A stretch of DNA of 64,000 bases from Neodiprion pinetum (Eukaryota; Arthropoda; Insecta; Hymenoptera; Diprionidae): contig NC_060238.1 of assembly GCF_021155775.2 (NCBI RefSeq), forward strand, positions 25,450,470 through 25,514,469, read 5' to 3'. Shown here one piece after another: positions 12,153-24,942 of the stretch. Each line of letters opens with the position of its first letter. Position 1 is the first letter of the stretch. A program made the translations under genes and the position numbers. The notes beneath the pieces are model-generated. The model did no database searches and was not told where the DNA came from. It saw only the letters and a list, made by a program, of their open reading frames with translations.

Positions 12153-14730
12153 GAGCAGAAGCCACCCTCTCGTCGGAGGAGAGGGCCTGCCTGGTCGGGG
12201 GTGGACGTGATCTTTCATCGCTGCTTGATTGGCCGGAGGTAGGGTGAGAATATATTGTCAACACGGGGGGTCAGGAGCCGCATGTCGGGTGGGACAAAAC
12301 ATTTAAGGCCCCGGCTAAACTGGCAACAATAAAAGGAAACACCGTTGATGAAATCAAGATCGGGGGCGATGGAAGTTGCGTGGTACACCACACCACGAAA
12401 GCTGGGAAAAATACCTGGGCTGTATCGAGCCGGCGCAAAGTATGAACGAAACGAAGCCAGCCGAGTGATTATTCCTCTGAAAAGCAAGAAACAAAAAAAA
12501 AAAAAAGAGGAAAAAAAGTTGAACACCGCATATTTAGAAAGTCGTGCAGGTTCGACAAGGCCGGGTCTTAGCTTTGCTTCTCCGTCAAGCCGCGACTGGA
12601 TACGGTGTTTACCTCAGACAACGACTGCTGATTTTCTCCGAGACGTCGTGGCCCCGAAATTGTACCGCCAAATGCAGGGTTAGGTGGCGTTAACGCATTA
12701 GACCGTTTCTAAGGCCTCGCTAAGGCCGCCGCTAGGCCCTCCTAGGCCTACCAATTCGCACGGCGACACGACCGCTAAACTCCGTCGCTGTTCTCGGCTG
12801 CGCTTTAAGCCCCGACGAAAATCTTATGCTAATATCTGGCAGGCCCCCGTTGGTGGCGGTTGCCGAGCTCTCGACCCCCCTTCTCGTCGACGTTGAAATA
12901 ACCGCCGCCATCAGCCTTCTTATACCTACTCGATCTGATGTTTACACCAAACGACGAAAGACGGGAGGGGGGAGGATAAAACCCTGTTAGAGTGCAGGGG
13001 AAAAAGGGGGAGGAATCTTCTTTTTTCAATATTGTCTCTGCGAGGGCAGATGAAAGGCGACACTTTGTTTTCCACGCGGTATCGCAAGCCATTGGACGAC
13101 GATGCCGAGTACAGACTTCACCAACGGACGGATATCTCTGATTCCGGGCTTACGTCGTCGATACTTCGTCGAGGTGTTCGCGGCGTCCGTCCGGAAACGT
13201 CCCTTTTTCCGTGTGACAACGCGGCTGCGATATTCCCTTAAAGACATCTCTCCAAGCGGTGTGCGATACCCTGTCTGATAAGATGGTGTGAAAAATGAAA
13301 TAAAAACAAGAAAATGGGATACGTAAGAGGTAGTTTTTTTTTTCTCCCCGTGCAGCTGGGGACGTATTTCGAGTACGTCTCGAGAGGTATATGTATAAGC
13401 GACAACTCGGTTTTTTCACACCGTTTTCCCACGCAAGCTTTTACCACTGTAATCGTATAAGAGGCGGGATTCGCGTAGGACGTGTCGCCTCTCAGAGTCG
13501 GAAATTCAAACGGATTGGAAGCAGAACTCTGCTGCGCTCTGAACCTCGGTTTCAACTGTCGAAAAGATGTGCTTGCGACTAGACGTCCGGAGTTGTTAAA
13601 TATTTTCCTTCAACGGCAAGGATCAACTAGGCTGTAATTGTTACACGAGTGGATTGAAAAATGGTTGAGAATGACTCGCCGAGTGAGCACGTCTGTTCTG
13701 TTGAAGGCTGTGTCGACAACTAACTTATTTGAAATTTAAGGAAAGCATGGAAGGGACAAAGTTTTGGGAGAAAGTAGAGAGAAGTTGGAACAAGGGTCAG
13801 AAATTTACAGGATACGAGCGTGGTAGGAAAAAAATGTAATCAGGTACTTGGACATCTTGGGAACTAGATGTGTGGTTGTAAATTATATTTTGAACTTGTC
13901 GAGACTTTTGCGACGCAACATCGACTTTCTTGTTTCCATCAGCAACTGCTTTAAAAGAAAATCCTAAAAATGGGTATGATTTTAGACCGTCCCCTCCTCC
14001 ACCCTTATTAGCAGTGGGATGAGGCTAGCTTTGGAAGGTGCAAGGTTTCAGATGTTGTAGACGATTAGATATATCATAAGGGTTAGACAAGTGCCAACCC
14101 GTATTCCAGTCGTTTGTCAAATCCGATTCGTATTACCGTTACCCCTAAGTGAAAAATCATGTGACCAAATTTCCCGGTAAACATCTGGGACGCCTCGAGG
14201 GCTGCTAGAAGGTTAAAAAATAAGTGTAATATCGCTGCTCGATGTATCACGGAGCGTGTAATATAATCATTTGCCAGTAAGAAGCGCAGAGGCACGTCTG
14301 CCTTTCCATATATCCCTTCCGTCGAGTAGTTGACTCGCGGATAAATTCATATCACGACTGTGGGTTCTTCTCTCGGTCCTCTCTCTTTCTCTCCAGGCGT
14401 TAACACGCCCTTGTGTAGTTATACCATTGTATCAAGTGAGGTTGATGATACATAGACTTAGGCCGGGTACGGATAGGCCGCTAATTATTCACACCGGGAG
14501 CTGAGAGAATCCCCCTGGATCAGTGAAGCCTTTCCCTCCGCCGAGATTTTCCCCGTATAGACAGTCGAGTACGCGGCATCACCGCAGCCCAGAAAACCGA
14601 ACGAATATGTTTATGTTCATTTTCATCTACTTTTTACCCTCCCTCTTTCGCTCTCTTTTTCCGGCGGAGGTGTCGCGATCGGGTTGAATACTTCCCATAC
14701 GTACGGTGAATCGGACCCCGTGTAGACCCT

Positions 14731-14853
<123 letters not shown>

Positions 14854-17800
14854 GGAAGAGTGGGTGGCGTAACCGTCCCTTCAACGTTTTCGTATTCAGC
14901 CGGCGACTCGGGTGGCATGACGTCACGTACGACGGCGAGCGTCGCGCGGGGTTAGGGGGTGAATTTTTCGTCTGGCGAAAAAACGAGGGTTAGGAGATTT
15001 CGAAAAGCCGCGACGGGGAAGGAGAGTGACTCGGATAACCGCGGTAAGAAGACGGGCGAGGCCGCCGCGGCACACATAGGAGAAGAAGCTCTAACACGCG
15101 TCGGTTCTGTCCACTGAGCCACGTGACAGCTAATATCCGGGCAGGAAACTAACACCATCCCTCAACCCTGCACCTCGTCGACGACGAGAACTTCGATGCG
15201 CCAAGCGGTCGAAACTGCGCGATCGGGACCGAACGTTACGTTAAAGGAGCAAACTCCATCAGGCGATCAGCTCGAGGGATTTCGGGTGTACAGAGATTTT
15301 GCCAAATTTTGATTCTATCCCTCGGGGCTAGGATTCGACTTCTTCTTCATCATCATCATCTTCTCTTCTTCTTCGTGTCTCAGCTTGGTCTGGATCCGAC
15401 AGAAGCAGCCGCGGGGTATCGAGGCGAGGAATAAAGGGAAGGAAATAAACGATACAATTACATAAGAATTAGGTTGGTACAGGGCACTCAAGACGTCGAA
15501 GGGCCCGTCTTCAAAGGCCGCCGACGAGAAGGGAAGATTGGTGAAAGTCACGTCGTCGTTGCACCTTACAGGCTCTCTCCGCAGAGGACAGATTACACCT
15601 GTCATTGGTGAGAAGGGCGGAGGGGAGTGGAGAAGGGAGTAGGGAGGGACGGAGGGAGGGAAGACGGGGCATGAGGTTGAAGGTTGAAGAAGTAATAACC
15701 GAATCCAATATTCGTTCCTTTCAAACGACCGCCCGTTGACAAAAAGTGAAATTTGCTTTCGAAGACAGGACTGTCAACGGCAGGGCTGCTGCCACGCCGT
15801 TTCCACCCTACCTCGGCATGCCGCTGTTCCTTCGCGGCCATCCCTTACCTTTCGCTCCGTGACGCGAACTCTTTTTAACCGATACGGTCCGTGCTCGAGA
15901 ACGGTCGGCCGATATTAGCCGACGAGATTATGGGCATTGAAGTCCTACGTTATGTATCAATCCGGGCGCGTACGTTCTGAAGCACCTCCCCCTCCTTCGT
16001 GTCTCGGTTAGGCGGGACTCAATACATTTTACCAATAACGCAATTACGTGCAGTGTGGTGCCAAAGGGTTGATCTCATTTCTGCACAAGACGTGGCAGTT
16101 TCTTTTTCATTCTTTTTTTTTTTTTGTTTCTCACATCTTTCTAGATTTCTTTAAACTTTTTTATCGTTTCAACTGTCACTTTTTCTTCCAACGCTCGATA
16201 TAGCGAACAAAATTATAAAACGTTCTGAATTTACCCGTAATTAAAAATGGTGCGAACTTTTTACTTCGTTCGAGAAATAAGCTTGATTCGAGTTCCGTTG
16301 CCATAGTTAAAACTTCACAGTGAGAAACTAATCACGAGTTCAAAGTAGTTTACATTTGACACGAAAATTGAATGCATCGTAGAGTGGAGAGTTATTCGGG
16401 ACGGGTAGGTATGGAAAATAGCGCTGTTGCGCGTTGTTATTGTCGGAAATTTGTGGAACCTGGAGCTAGAAAACACGATGAGTAACGCGTTGTCCCGTTT
16501 CGTTGCAGGGAATTGCAGGTTTCGGTGAAATTCCGAGCGTCATTCGGAATTCCGTTTCGATTATCCGCCGCAAGTGGGGCGATACGAGACAGGAACGCGA
16601 GCAATTTAGGTGAAAATAATGAATGAGGGCTAATTGAAAGTTCCTTCAAAGGTGACAATTGGGATGACGGACGAAGAATCCTACAGCGAAGAAAAATTTC
16701 CGAGCGAAATGGGAATAGAAGAAGCCCCGGGTGTAGTTCGGTAATTTATCCGTCGCTGGCGTACTTCTTTATACATTTTTTAAACTGTATCCCCGTTTTT
16801 GCATTTTTTTTTCTCTTCTTATCTCCTCCGGTTCTTTCCGATCCCGAGGGAGGGAAAAATCGGGGACAGTTAAAACGCTCGCTCGTTAATCATACGCGAG
16901 AAGTATTTCTGAAATAAAAATTCCGTAATTACCTACTCCGTAAGGAATACGCGGCTGCTGCAGTTTAACGGAAGACCCAGGGGAGCGAGAGGGGGAAAAA
17001 AGAGGTGTAGAAGCAGCAGAAGAAGAATAATAATAAGAAAAAGAAAAACGGAAACGGAAAACGAATAAAAGACGAGACTTTAGTGAGACGGTTGCTCGCG
17101 TTAACGTTGACGGTTCTGCGGAGATTTATTCACAAGCCATGAGAGGAAGAGGGCTCGTGAAATCAGGATGAACGGATATACCTCTGGAATCTAAGCTTGG
17201 TAAAACGCGTAGAATGAAATCGTGAGGCAACGACGAGGCAGCTCTCAATAATTACAATCCGATTGTCCCTCGAGAAGAAGAGGGATAAAGAGAGAAAGGG
17301 AGATTTGAATAGTGAGTTTCTCATTGGCTCGGATGTATTGGCTGGTTAATTGGCTCGAGAGACTCCGCAAGTTCCGAGCCTTCCGTTCGAACGAACGTAG
17401 TTCGTTCCTCCTTCGTTCGATTGTCTCGAAAGAGTTTTGTATCGAAGCGGGGGGAGGTTCGAGGGGGGGATTGGCGGGTGTCGAACCTGGCTCACCCGCC
17501 TGTCGAAGTGTAGATAATCCTATTAGCGATTGAAAAAGGCCGCGAGCGAGCGAGCGAGCGATCGAAGAAAGCGAAGTGCCTGCACGCGCGGTACAATTTC
17601 TTCGGTTGGCCCTTTGTCTCTTCAGCCCCGAGCTTCACGTCGGAGAGTTTCTTTGCATCCCCGTCGTCTCGGAGCTTCTGCATGGATGCGAAAGAAGAAA
17701 CTCCCGAGGCGAAATCGCGTCGGTGAAAGAAACGACCGCCCGGTAATTGACCGTTGCCGTACGTCCTTCGACTGGGGCGGGGGTGGAGGAGGTGGTGAAA

Positions 17801-19849
17801 ATCTGAAAGGGCTCCGAGCGAACAAATTCAGGCCCCGACGCAGTACACGTACGTATAACGCGAAGCGCGCGGGAAGAGAAGAGAGGAAGACGGCGAGCGT
17901 TATCGTACTCGGTCTGTATGTAACCCTCGGGATGAGGGAGGAGGAAGGGGAGCTCCGAGAAATGATTCAGCGGCGAAAATGAATATAAGAGTCCAGCTGC
18001 GACCGAGCAAAAACTCTTCTGCCGATTGTCACATCGTCGTTTCTCGAACCCTGCGAACCCCGACCTCTATCTCTCACTCCAGCTTACCGGGGCGCTGCCA
18101 AAGCTGTTCGCGCCGCTGCTGCCGCACCGGAAATTATTAAACACACTCTATTCCCCGTCCGCATCCATCATTTTCACCATTTGGCAACTGCCCGTTTGCC
18201 CCACGGTTCCCCTTTCTCGTCCTGACTTCTAATCTCTTACACCGCGCCCGCGTCTCACCGTATAACGCATGCAGACGGTATTGTGCCGCAGCTTAGGACG
18301 CGCAAGGGTGAAATGCCGAAAGATTTCTTCAGAGCTTTCCTCAATTTTTATCAAAGACGTCGTTCCCCTTGAATGCTCGGTGATTTTCTTATCCGTTGGA
18401 GGCTGTCCCCGCGGTGTATCCATTCGACGTTCCAGGGTATAATCGTTGATTGCCGGGAAGCGGATTGCAGGGGGTTGGGGAGGGGGTGGGCTGGTGATCA
18501 AGGAAGGCCGCGGAGATATCAATCAACCATCTAATTCTTGTAATAGCTCAAGTTTTAGTTAACGAGCGGAGTACCAAAGTTGAGGGAGTCTCTCTCGCCC
18601 CCCATCCACCTTCCGATAGAGACTTAATTGTTCGGAGGGAAAATTCTTGGAACGATAAGCAGATGTCAATCTTGCCTCCAGGTGGTGGATAACTTCCTCC
18701 CCGGGAAACTAATACCTCCGAGTATAGGTATACCGGTTCGGAAGAGAGGAGAGGAGAGGGGAGGAGAGAAACCGCTCGGCAACGTTCCGCCCGAAGGCGT
18801 TCGCGGACGAGTCGAGATGTGACGCCTGTCAAACCTCCTGATACTCCGGGCGCATAGTCGTCTAAAAAGAAATCATGGAACTGGCCCCGAGATGAGACAG
18901 ACGCGGCCGACTCGACGGTATTATACGTACGTATGTATATGCGCGTGTCTTTCTACCCAGGATTCGATTACCGGGTAGGGACGCGTGACATCGACGGACC
19001 GCATCCTGCAGGACGAGACACCGCGTAATGGATTTTTCGGTCTTATTTAAAAGTCAAGGTAGGTATTATAACCCGCGGACGCGGATCAGAATCCACATGG
19101 CATTTTATCATCCACGTTTCTCCCTTCAATTTCTTCGTTCTCGTGGGTCACGCGGCTTTTCCACGTTTCCAAGATCCATACGATCGGGTTTTTGCGAAAA
19201 TAGTTTGAGCTGCCGGTATGATAATCAAGGGACCACGACGTCAAATGTCGTGTAAAAACATCGAGTCAGGGTTCGAAAGAGTCATAATTAATACTGGTCG
19301 TATTATTATTACCTTAGAAGTTACGAGACCGTGCAGCAAGATGTTCTCCAAGGAGATGGTATCGTCAGGTTCGGTGACTGGAAATCTTGAATAATTCAAC
19401 CACCATCTTCTGTCACTCAGACCAGTGTTTCGGACTCCATACCGCACGGAGGACTGTCGAAAATTTCTGATGGCTCGATGTGATACGGGTTGAAAAAAAT
19501 CTGAAACAATATTAACGGAGAAAAATGAATGAAATGCGAGATCCGTCGCGATCGTGAAAAAACTGTCTCAACCAAGCTGACAGGTCTTTTGATAAATCCG
19601 ACGAGACGTTTCGAATCTCTCGCTTTTCGCTCACCGAACACGCGTAGTTCTACGGTGTTTGAAAATTGATCACGACGGTGAAAGCCGGGGGAAAAAACGT
19701 GGTTGAAAAACCGACCAAACATCGAAACGAGAAGAAAATCTCGCGGGTGTAAATGCAGGGCTGTAACGGAAGATCCTCGCTACGGATAAGAGGCACGAAA
19801 TATGTGATTCATGCCTCCGGCGAAGATTTAAAAATCATCGAAAGTTAAA

Positions 19850-20320
19850 CAATGTCAGGTGCGCGGGACGGGGGGTGGGGGACGAGGCAGGTCACGTGCC
19901 GACGACGAGTCCCGCGCGGACGCTAAGAAAGTCGAAAATCTTAATTTGAGAGTCCCGCCTCCGCGGTCGCGGGTGCGGCCTCTCCTACCAAGCGATTGGC
20001 TCTCGCGGCGGGTTTCGGGAGGGGTGAAACAGGGTGAAACAGGAACGGGGGTGGCAGAGATGCGCGGCGTCGCGTCCGACGCTCCGGGGGACGATGCGGC
20101 TCGACGCCAGTCGACGCCGGGCGTCCCGACAGAGCGGCCCGCCGAGCATCCGGAGCTAGTCTTAGCGAACCGCGTCCTCGCGTTCTCGCCGCGTGTCTGC
20201 GAGCCTCTCCGGAGAGATTTCTACGGCCGCAACGGACGATATACTTTATCGATTCTCAGGGTTACAAGAGCGAGCGCGCTCCTGGAGGCAGCCGCGTTTC
20301 CGCCCCGTTTCTAGACGCGA
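19850..20320 (+). promoter_or_regulatory. GC- and CpG-rich block upstream of the first coding exon; candidate promoter or 5' UTR
   Basis: Base composition changes sharply here from AT-rich flanks to dense GC with many CpG pairs. The block lies about 270-740 bases upstream of the first in-frame ATG of the DIP-type gene. An E-box palindrome CACGTG is at 19893-19898. No TATA box or convincing initiator is visible, and I cannot place the transcription start. The 151-codon open frame here is best explained by the lack of AT-rich stop codons. Confidence 0.4.
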
Positions 20321-20591
20321 ACGATGTTCAGGACGGACTTGATTTTTTACAAAATTTTGACCCTGTAACGTGTAAGCGAAAGTAATAAAAAGTGGGACTG
20401 GAATTTGCTGCGGGGAAAAACACGCGCCGGGACTTGTAATTTGAAAAAACTACTCGAACAATACTGTCGAATAAAGTTAAACGTTCGGTGGTGTTCTTCG
20501 GCATCGATGCTCAACGGTCGGAGGGAGGAAACAGCGTCGAGGGTGCCGGTTCTTCTTGATCCGAGTGCAGTGCCGAGATCCAACTGACGCG

Positions 20592-20763
20592 ATGCCGGAG
20601 CCAGGATTCAAGGACTGTGGTAGCCGATCCGACAGGACACGGCGTCCCGAATTCCGTCTGGGACTTGTTATCAGGGTACCGAAGATGGCGCAGATCTGCT
20701 TCGTCGTTAGTCTCATCCTGCAGATCCTGAGGATCGGACAATTGGCCGCTGCAGCTACCACTG
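20592..20763 (+). CDS. DIP-type Ig-superfamily protein, first coding exon (signal peptide), partial gene
   Basis: This exon supplies the secretory leader of a DIP/lachesin-like cell-surface protein. Two in-frame ATGs exist. The first, at 20592, would put a hydrophilic 31-residue stretch (MPEPGF...) before the leader. The second, at 20685, has A at -3 and G at +4 and starts directly with MAQICFVVSLILQIL, a classic hydrophobic core, followed by GQLAAAATT with small residues suited to signal peptidase. I favour 20685 as the functional start, because a leader preceded by 31 polar residues is unusual. Upstream the frame stays open to a TAA at 20478 with no further ATG. The exon ends ACT G|GTAATT, leaving one base (phase 1). 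Joined to 60428 this gives a continuous reading frame, ...AATT-A-PTSDPEF. Members of this family are membrane-attached Ig proteins that bind Dpr partners on neurons. The paralog cannot be assigned from this piece. Reading the ORF through the donor gives only intron sequence. Confidence 0.85.
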
Positions 20764-22284
20764 GTAATTTAAATCTCGCCGTTCGATTCGATACAATTTC
20801 ATTTCGCAACGCGGAAAACTCATTTTACGAAGACGATGTGTTTGGATTGGGGAACGTTTACCGTGAGTCACGTTAAGCGTAGGTCAGAATTTGTTTTTCC
20901 AAATGTACACTTAAATACAATTATAGAGTGTAGATCGCAGTCGCCGTGGAGAGATAAGAACCGAAATCGATTGATTTTCGTCCTGTGAAAAGATGACATT
21001 CGATTACATTAATCATCCGAACACGGTGAATGATTAAAAATCGATTATTGGTCCGTCTTTTCAATTCAAACAAAGTTTGTTGTCAGGGATAGAGGGAAGA
21101 AAACGATTTAGCCTCTTTACGAAGAAAATAAAATTAAAAAAATGTATGGGAATAATAAGCAGAGAATTTAAAAATAATCAGATCATGTTATTTGATGTCT
21201 GATTGAACAAATATCGAAGCAATCAGAGTAGATTGAAACTAGAATAATATGACGTCAGCCATGCTAAAGTACATCGATGTGTCAAGAATTAAGTGAAATT
21301 TAATTCCAAGAATGACGATCATGTCTGAAATTTTTTTTTTGTTGCACTTTTGCACCTCTCTGCTATATATACAGGTGTAAATATTAGAGTTTTTTTTTTT
21401 TAACACAAAGAACAATCAATTACGCGTTTACGAAGAGAACAGCAACGTTCGATAAGACGTCAAAGCTATTTTATCACCGCCACATTCTAGTCGCAATATT
21501 TTCATACCCCTCGAATAAATTGCTTTGAAATTCTCACGGTAGTTGGGGAAGATGACTGTTACCCTGAATGTGAAGCAACCCAGCAAGAATCGCAGATTGC
21601 CTTGTGCAAATAAAAAGAAAGACAGATGACTGTTGGTATAAGAAATGCGCAACACCAGATCACACGTGTGTTTCTGTAAATGTAGGGAAAAAAAAAAAAT
21701 TCTCTGCACAGCAACGTTGAACAAAGATTACGAAATATTAATACAATATTGTTGACTGTACGGAAATTGTTTGTCTTTTAATATCCCTAGAAAGTCCGAG
21801 TACTCGGAGAAATGTGGCTTATACAATTTTGTTTCCCGTTCACCCTCACGTTTCCTCGGTATCTCTCTCCCTCCCAGCAATGATGAAGAATGATATGCCG
21901 CAACCTCGGAGGAGTCGGGGAGGGAGGAGAAACGACTAGAAGCTATACGACGGAGGCATTAACATTATAACTTCTAATCCGACCCCCTTCATTTCGATAT
22001 AATCGAGCCTACCTATACGTGCGCGGTTATCTAATCGACGGTTGAGTTATTAAAGGCGGTACGATAACCGGCCGTAGGGGTGGGGAGAGGGGGAAAACCG
22101 CCGCCTGTTTCACCCCCCAACAGCAACGTGGAGGGGCATTATCTCGTAGCCGGAGGGGTGCCATCTGTTTCAGTCATAGAAGTAAGTCCCTTAATATCAG
22201 ACGCAAGGACCAAGGAGAGGGTTCGGAGAAGATAGGTGAATTACGGGAAGCGGGACACCCGGCAATACGTGCGCATCTTTCCCA

Positions 22285-22304
22285 CCCCCCCCCCCCCCCC
22301 CCCC
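22285..22304. repeat. C homopolymer (20 bases)
   Basis: An uninterrupted C run, G-rich on the - strand. Similar runs occur at 39325-39342, 42414-42426 and 51363-51378, and G runs at 509-534 and 45800-45819. Such runs are also places where sequencing length errors are likely. Confidence 0.95.
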
Positions 22305-23927
22305 AAACTACGATGATACATCAAATTTTGCAGGGCGCAAATTTCGCGTTCTTTCTTCCACCTCTCCTTGTCTTCGGCCGAAAAGGAGAAACCTGCGGAG
22401 AATAGTGTAATTCTGTTTTCCAAGAAAAAAGCACAAAAAAGCACAAAAAAAAAACACCATTTTCGCATGTCACCCCATTTTTTTCGCGAAGGATAATATG
22501 TATGTACATGCGCTACGTGTTACGATATCAGTCGAAACCACACTCGTTCTTCACGCCCAGCCCTTCCTTGCCTCTGTATAAGTAAATGCCTCCAGGGTAC
22601 ATATGTTTCAGCGGTCCCTTTCCCTCCCCCTCCCCTCTAACTCTCTCTTTCTCTCTCTTTAGTTCGTTCCGTGCCCGCGGGGCGGCGGAGGGCGGGGGAA
22701 GCCCCTGGAGATTCACGCTTCATGCATTTTATATTTCGACAGACTTTGATTCTTAGCCGTCCCCTCCCCCACGACCCCCCTATCGTCTCATCTCGCCCCA
22801 TGCGGGGGGCAGAAGCAGCTCTGCGGATCGACCCTCAACCTCCTCGTCACCACCGTAGCTACTTCGTCTTCTCCCGTGGCATCAATCTTTAATCTTTTGG
22901 CGAGGAATTATCTTTGATCATCGTCGCCGGCTGTTACATTGGGCATACCTTCCATCACCGCCACCATCACCACCAATATAATACCAGGGCCATCACCGCT
23001 ATTACCGTAATATCGTGACGACTTATGACGCGCGAGATGCACGAGGGGGCGGGGAAAGGATTTGCGGGAATCGGCGGGGCGATACCTAGTTGCGAAATTA
23101 AAGAGAGTTTCCGCTTTGATTGGGGGTTGGAAAAGTCAGAGACGCGGAGGATTAGTCTTTGATACTGCCACGCAGCCTGCAGCCGCGGAACGACGACGTT
23201 GGGCCCGATGATATCGGACCTCCGGAACGGAGCCTAATCTGTTCGACGCCAAGAAGAAGAAAAAGATTCGGTCGCCGCTGCGGTTTTCGCGCCCCTCGTC
23301 GTGGAAAAGTCTTATTCGGTAAAATCCCCGCGATTTCGAAAGTTGGCTTACCAACTTGCCGAGGAAATACCTTTAGGTATACCACCGACAACTCTCTTTC
23401 TCTCGACCACGCACCGCGATTCCCCCTCCACTTTCTTCTTCCTATTCTTATTTTTATTCTTATTCTTATTCTTCGTCTTCTTCTTCTTTTTCTTCTGCTT
23501 CCAGTTCTTGTTTTCTTCCACCTTTTTTTCTCTCCCACTCATCCTCTTCGCCCCAACCGACTGCCCGAGGTTTCGGGTTAGTTGAGTACGTGTTAGCCGT
23601 GGGGGTTGATGCCGGTGAGTCGGTTCTACGTGAAGCATTAATATTTTATCTCTCAACCCTGGGATTTCCGTCGTATATACCCTACCAGTGCGGAGAAGAC
23701 GACACGGGGATCGAGGCTGTAGGTGCAGATCTCAACGGCTAGATCCGCCGCGCGACCGCGGCAAAGGAAGAAGAAGGTGAGCCGACAAAGAAGGATGAGG
23801 ATGTGAAGGTGGAGGCAGGGACGGGCGGGGGGTGGGTTTAGCCCCTCGCGAAAGGATTACAAATTTGGCTTTCAAAGGACGGACGGAATTTTGTTGGCTC
23901 TACACACACCCTCGGCTTCTCTTTCTC

Positions 23928-23964
<37 letters not shown>

Positions 23965-24906
23965 CGCAGTCGCAAAATCTTCTTAGCCCTCCTTCCGCTG
24001 CTCATCATGCGTGTGTTGAGCGTACGTTCGTACACTCCCGACTATGTATCCAAGCCGGCACTTTTACTCCGTATAAGTCTCTCCTCTCAATCCTCCGTCG
24101 ATCTTATTCCCTCTTATTTTCTCTTTCTCCCAATCTCTCTCACTCTCTCTCTCTCTCTCACAGCTCGTCTCTACGTCATTTTCAAACCCCGGCCTTCCCG
24201 GTAGCCCGCGCGGCAAGAGACAGTTTGACGTTCCCGCCAGCTAACGTTGTTTAACAATTTGCCAAGTTTCACGTCCGTCGGGAAAACCGTCGAAAGTAGC
24301 TGGTACCGAGGTAATAGCTGGGAATAAGAAGGGAGAGCCGTGATTGGCGAGCGTCGATCCGGACGAAATCTTCAAAATCGAGATCGGATCGTCGAATCGA
24401 TCGACCGCGAAAAATCAATCATCCTCATTTCCTGTACTCTACAAATGTTAAATCGTACACGAATGTTACGTGATTTCTTCCTATGCTTCTTATTCTGCTG
24501 GTACAACTTTCCTCTCCCCTTCTTCTTTTTTGATATCCAGCGAGATTTCTACGAAGGGCCGCGTCTTCAGCGGCTTCTTCTCCTTCTTCGTCTTCGTACT
24601 TTTTCCGAGAGAGGTAACAGGGCAAAAAAGTATATTAATTGCGCCCTGTGTTGCGGTGTTATTAAATTCTTATGGAAATGCGCGCGAACCTCCGACCAGC
24701 CTGCCGGGAGTCGACCGACCTCGTAAACTTGGCTATTGTGTTAGAGAATCTAAATAATTTCAACTTCTCTACCTCGCTCGTTGCGAAAAAAAAAAAAGAA
24801 AAGTAGGATGAGGAAAAGTGAAAAGATAAACACGATAAAAAACGAAAGGGGGGCGGGGAGGGGGGAGGAGGAAAAACGAACAAAATACTGCCTAACGATT
24901 GTACCT

Positions 24907-24941
<35 letters not shown>

Positions 24942-24942
24942 A
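24907..24942. repeat. TA dinucleotide repeat
   Basis: An AT tract of about 36 bases with one phase slip. It is followed at 25,028 by a T run. No gene is nearby. Confidence 0.95.

Noticed and set aside
19859..20314. 151-codon open frame in the GC-rich block
   Set aside because: Explained by GC-rich composition and few stop codons; it has no ATG start and no domain.
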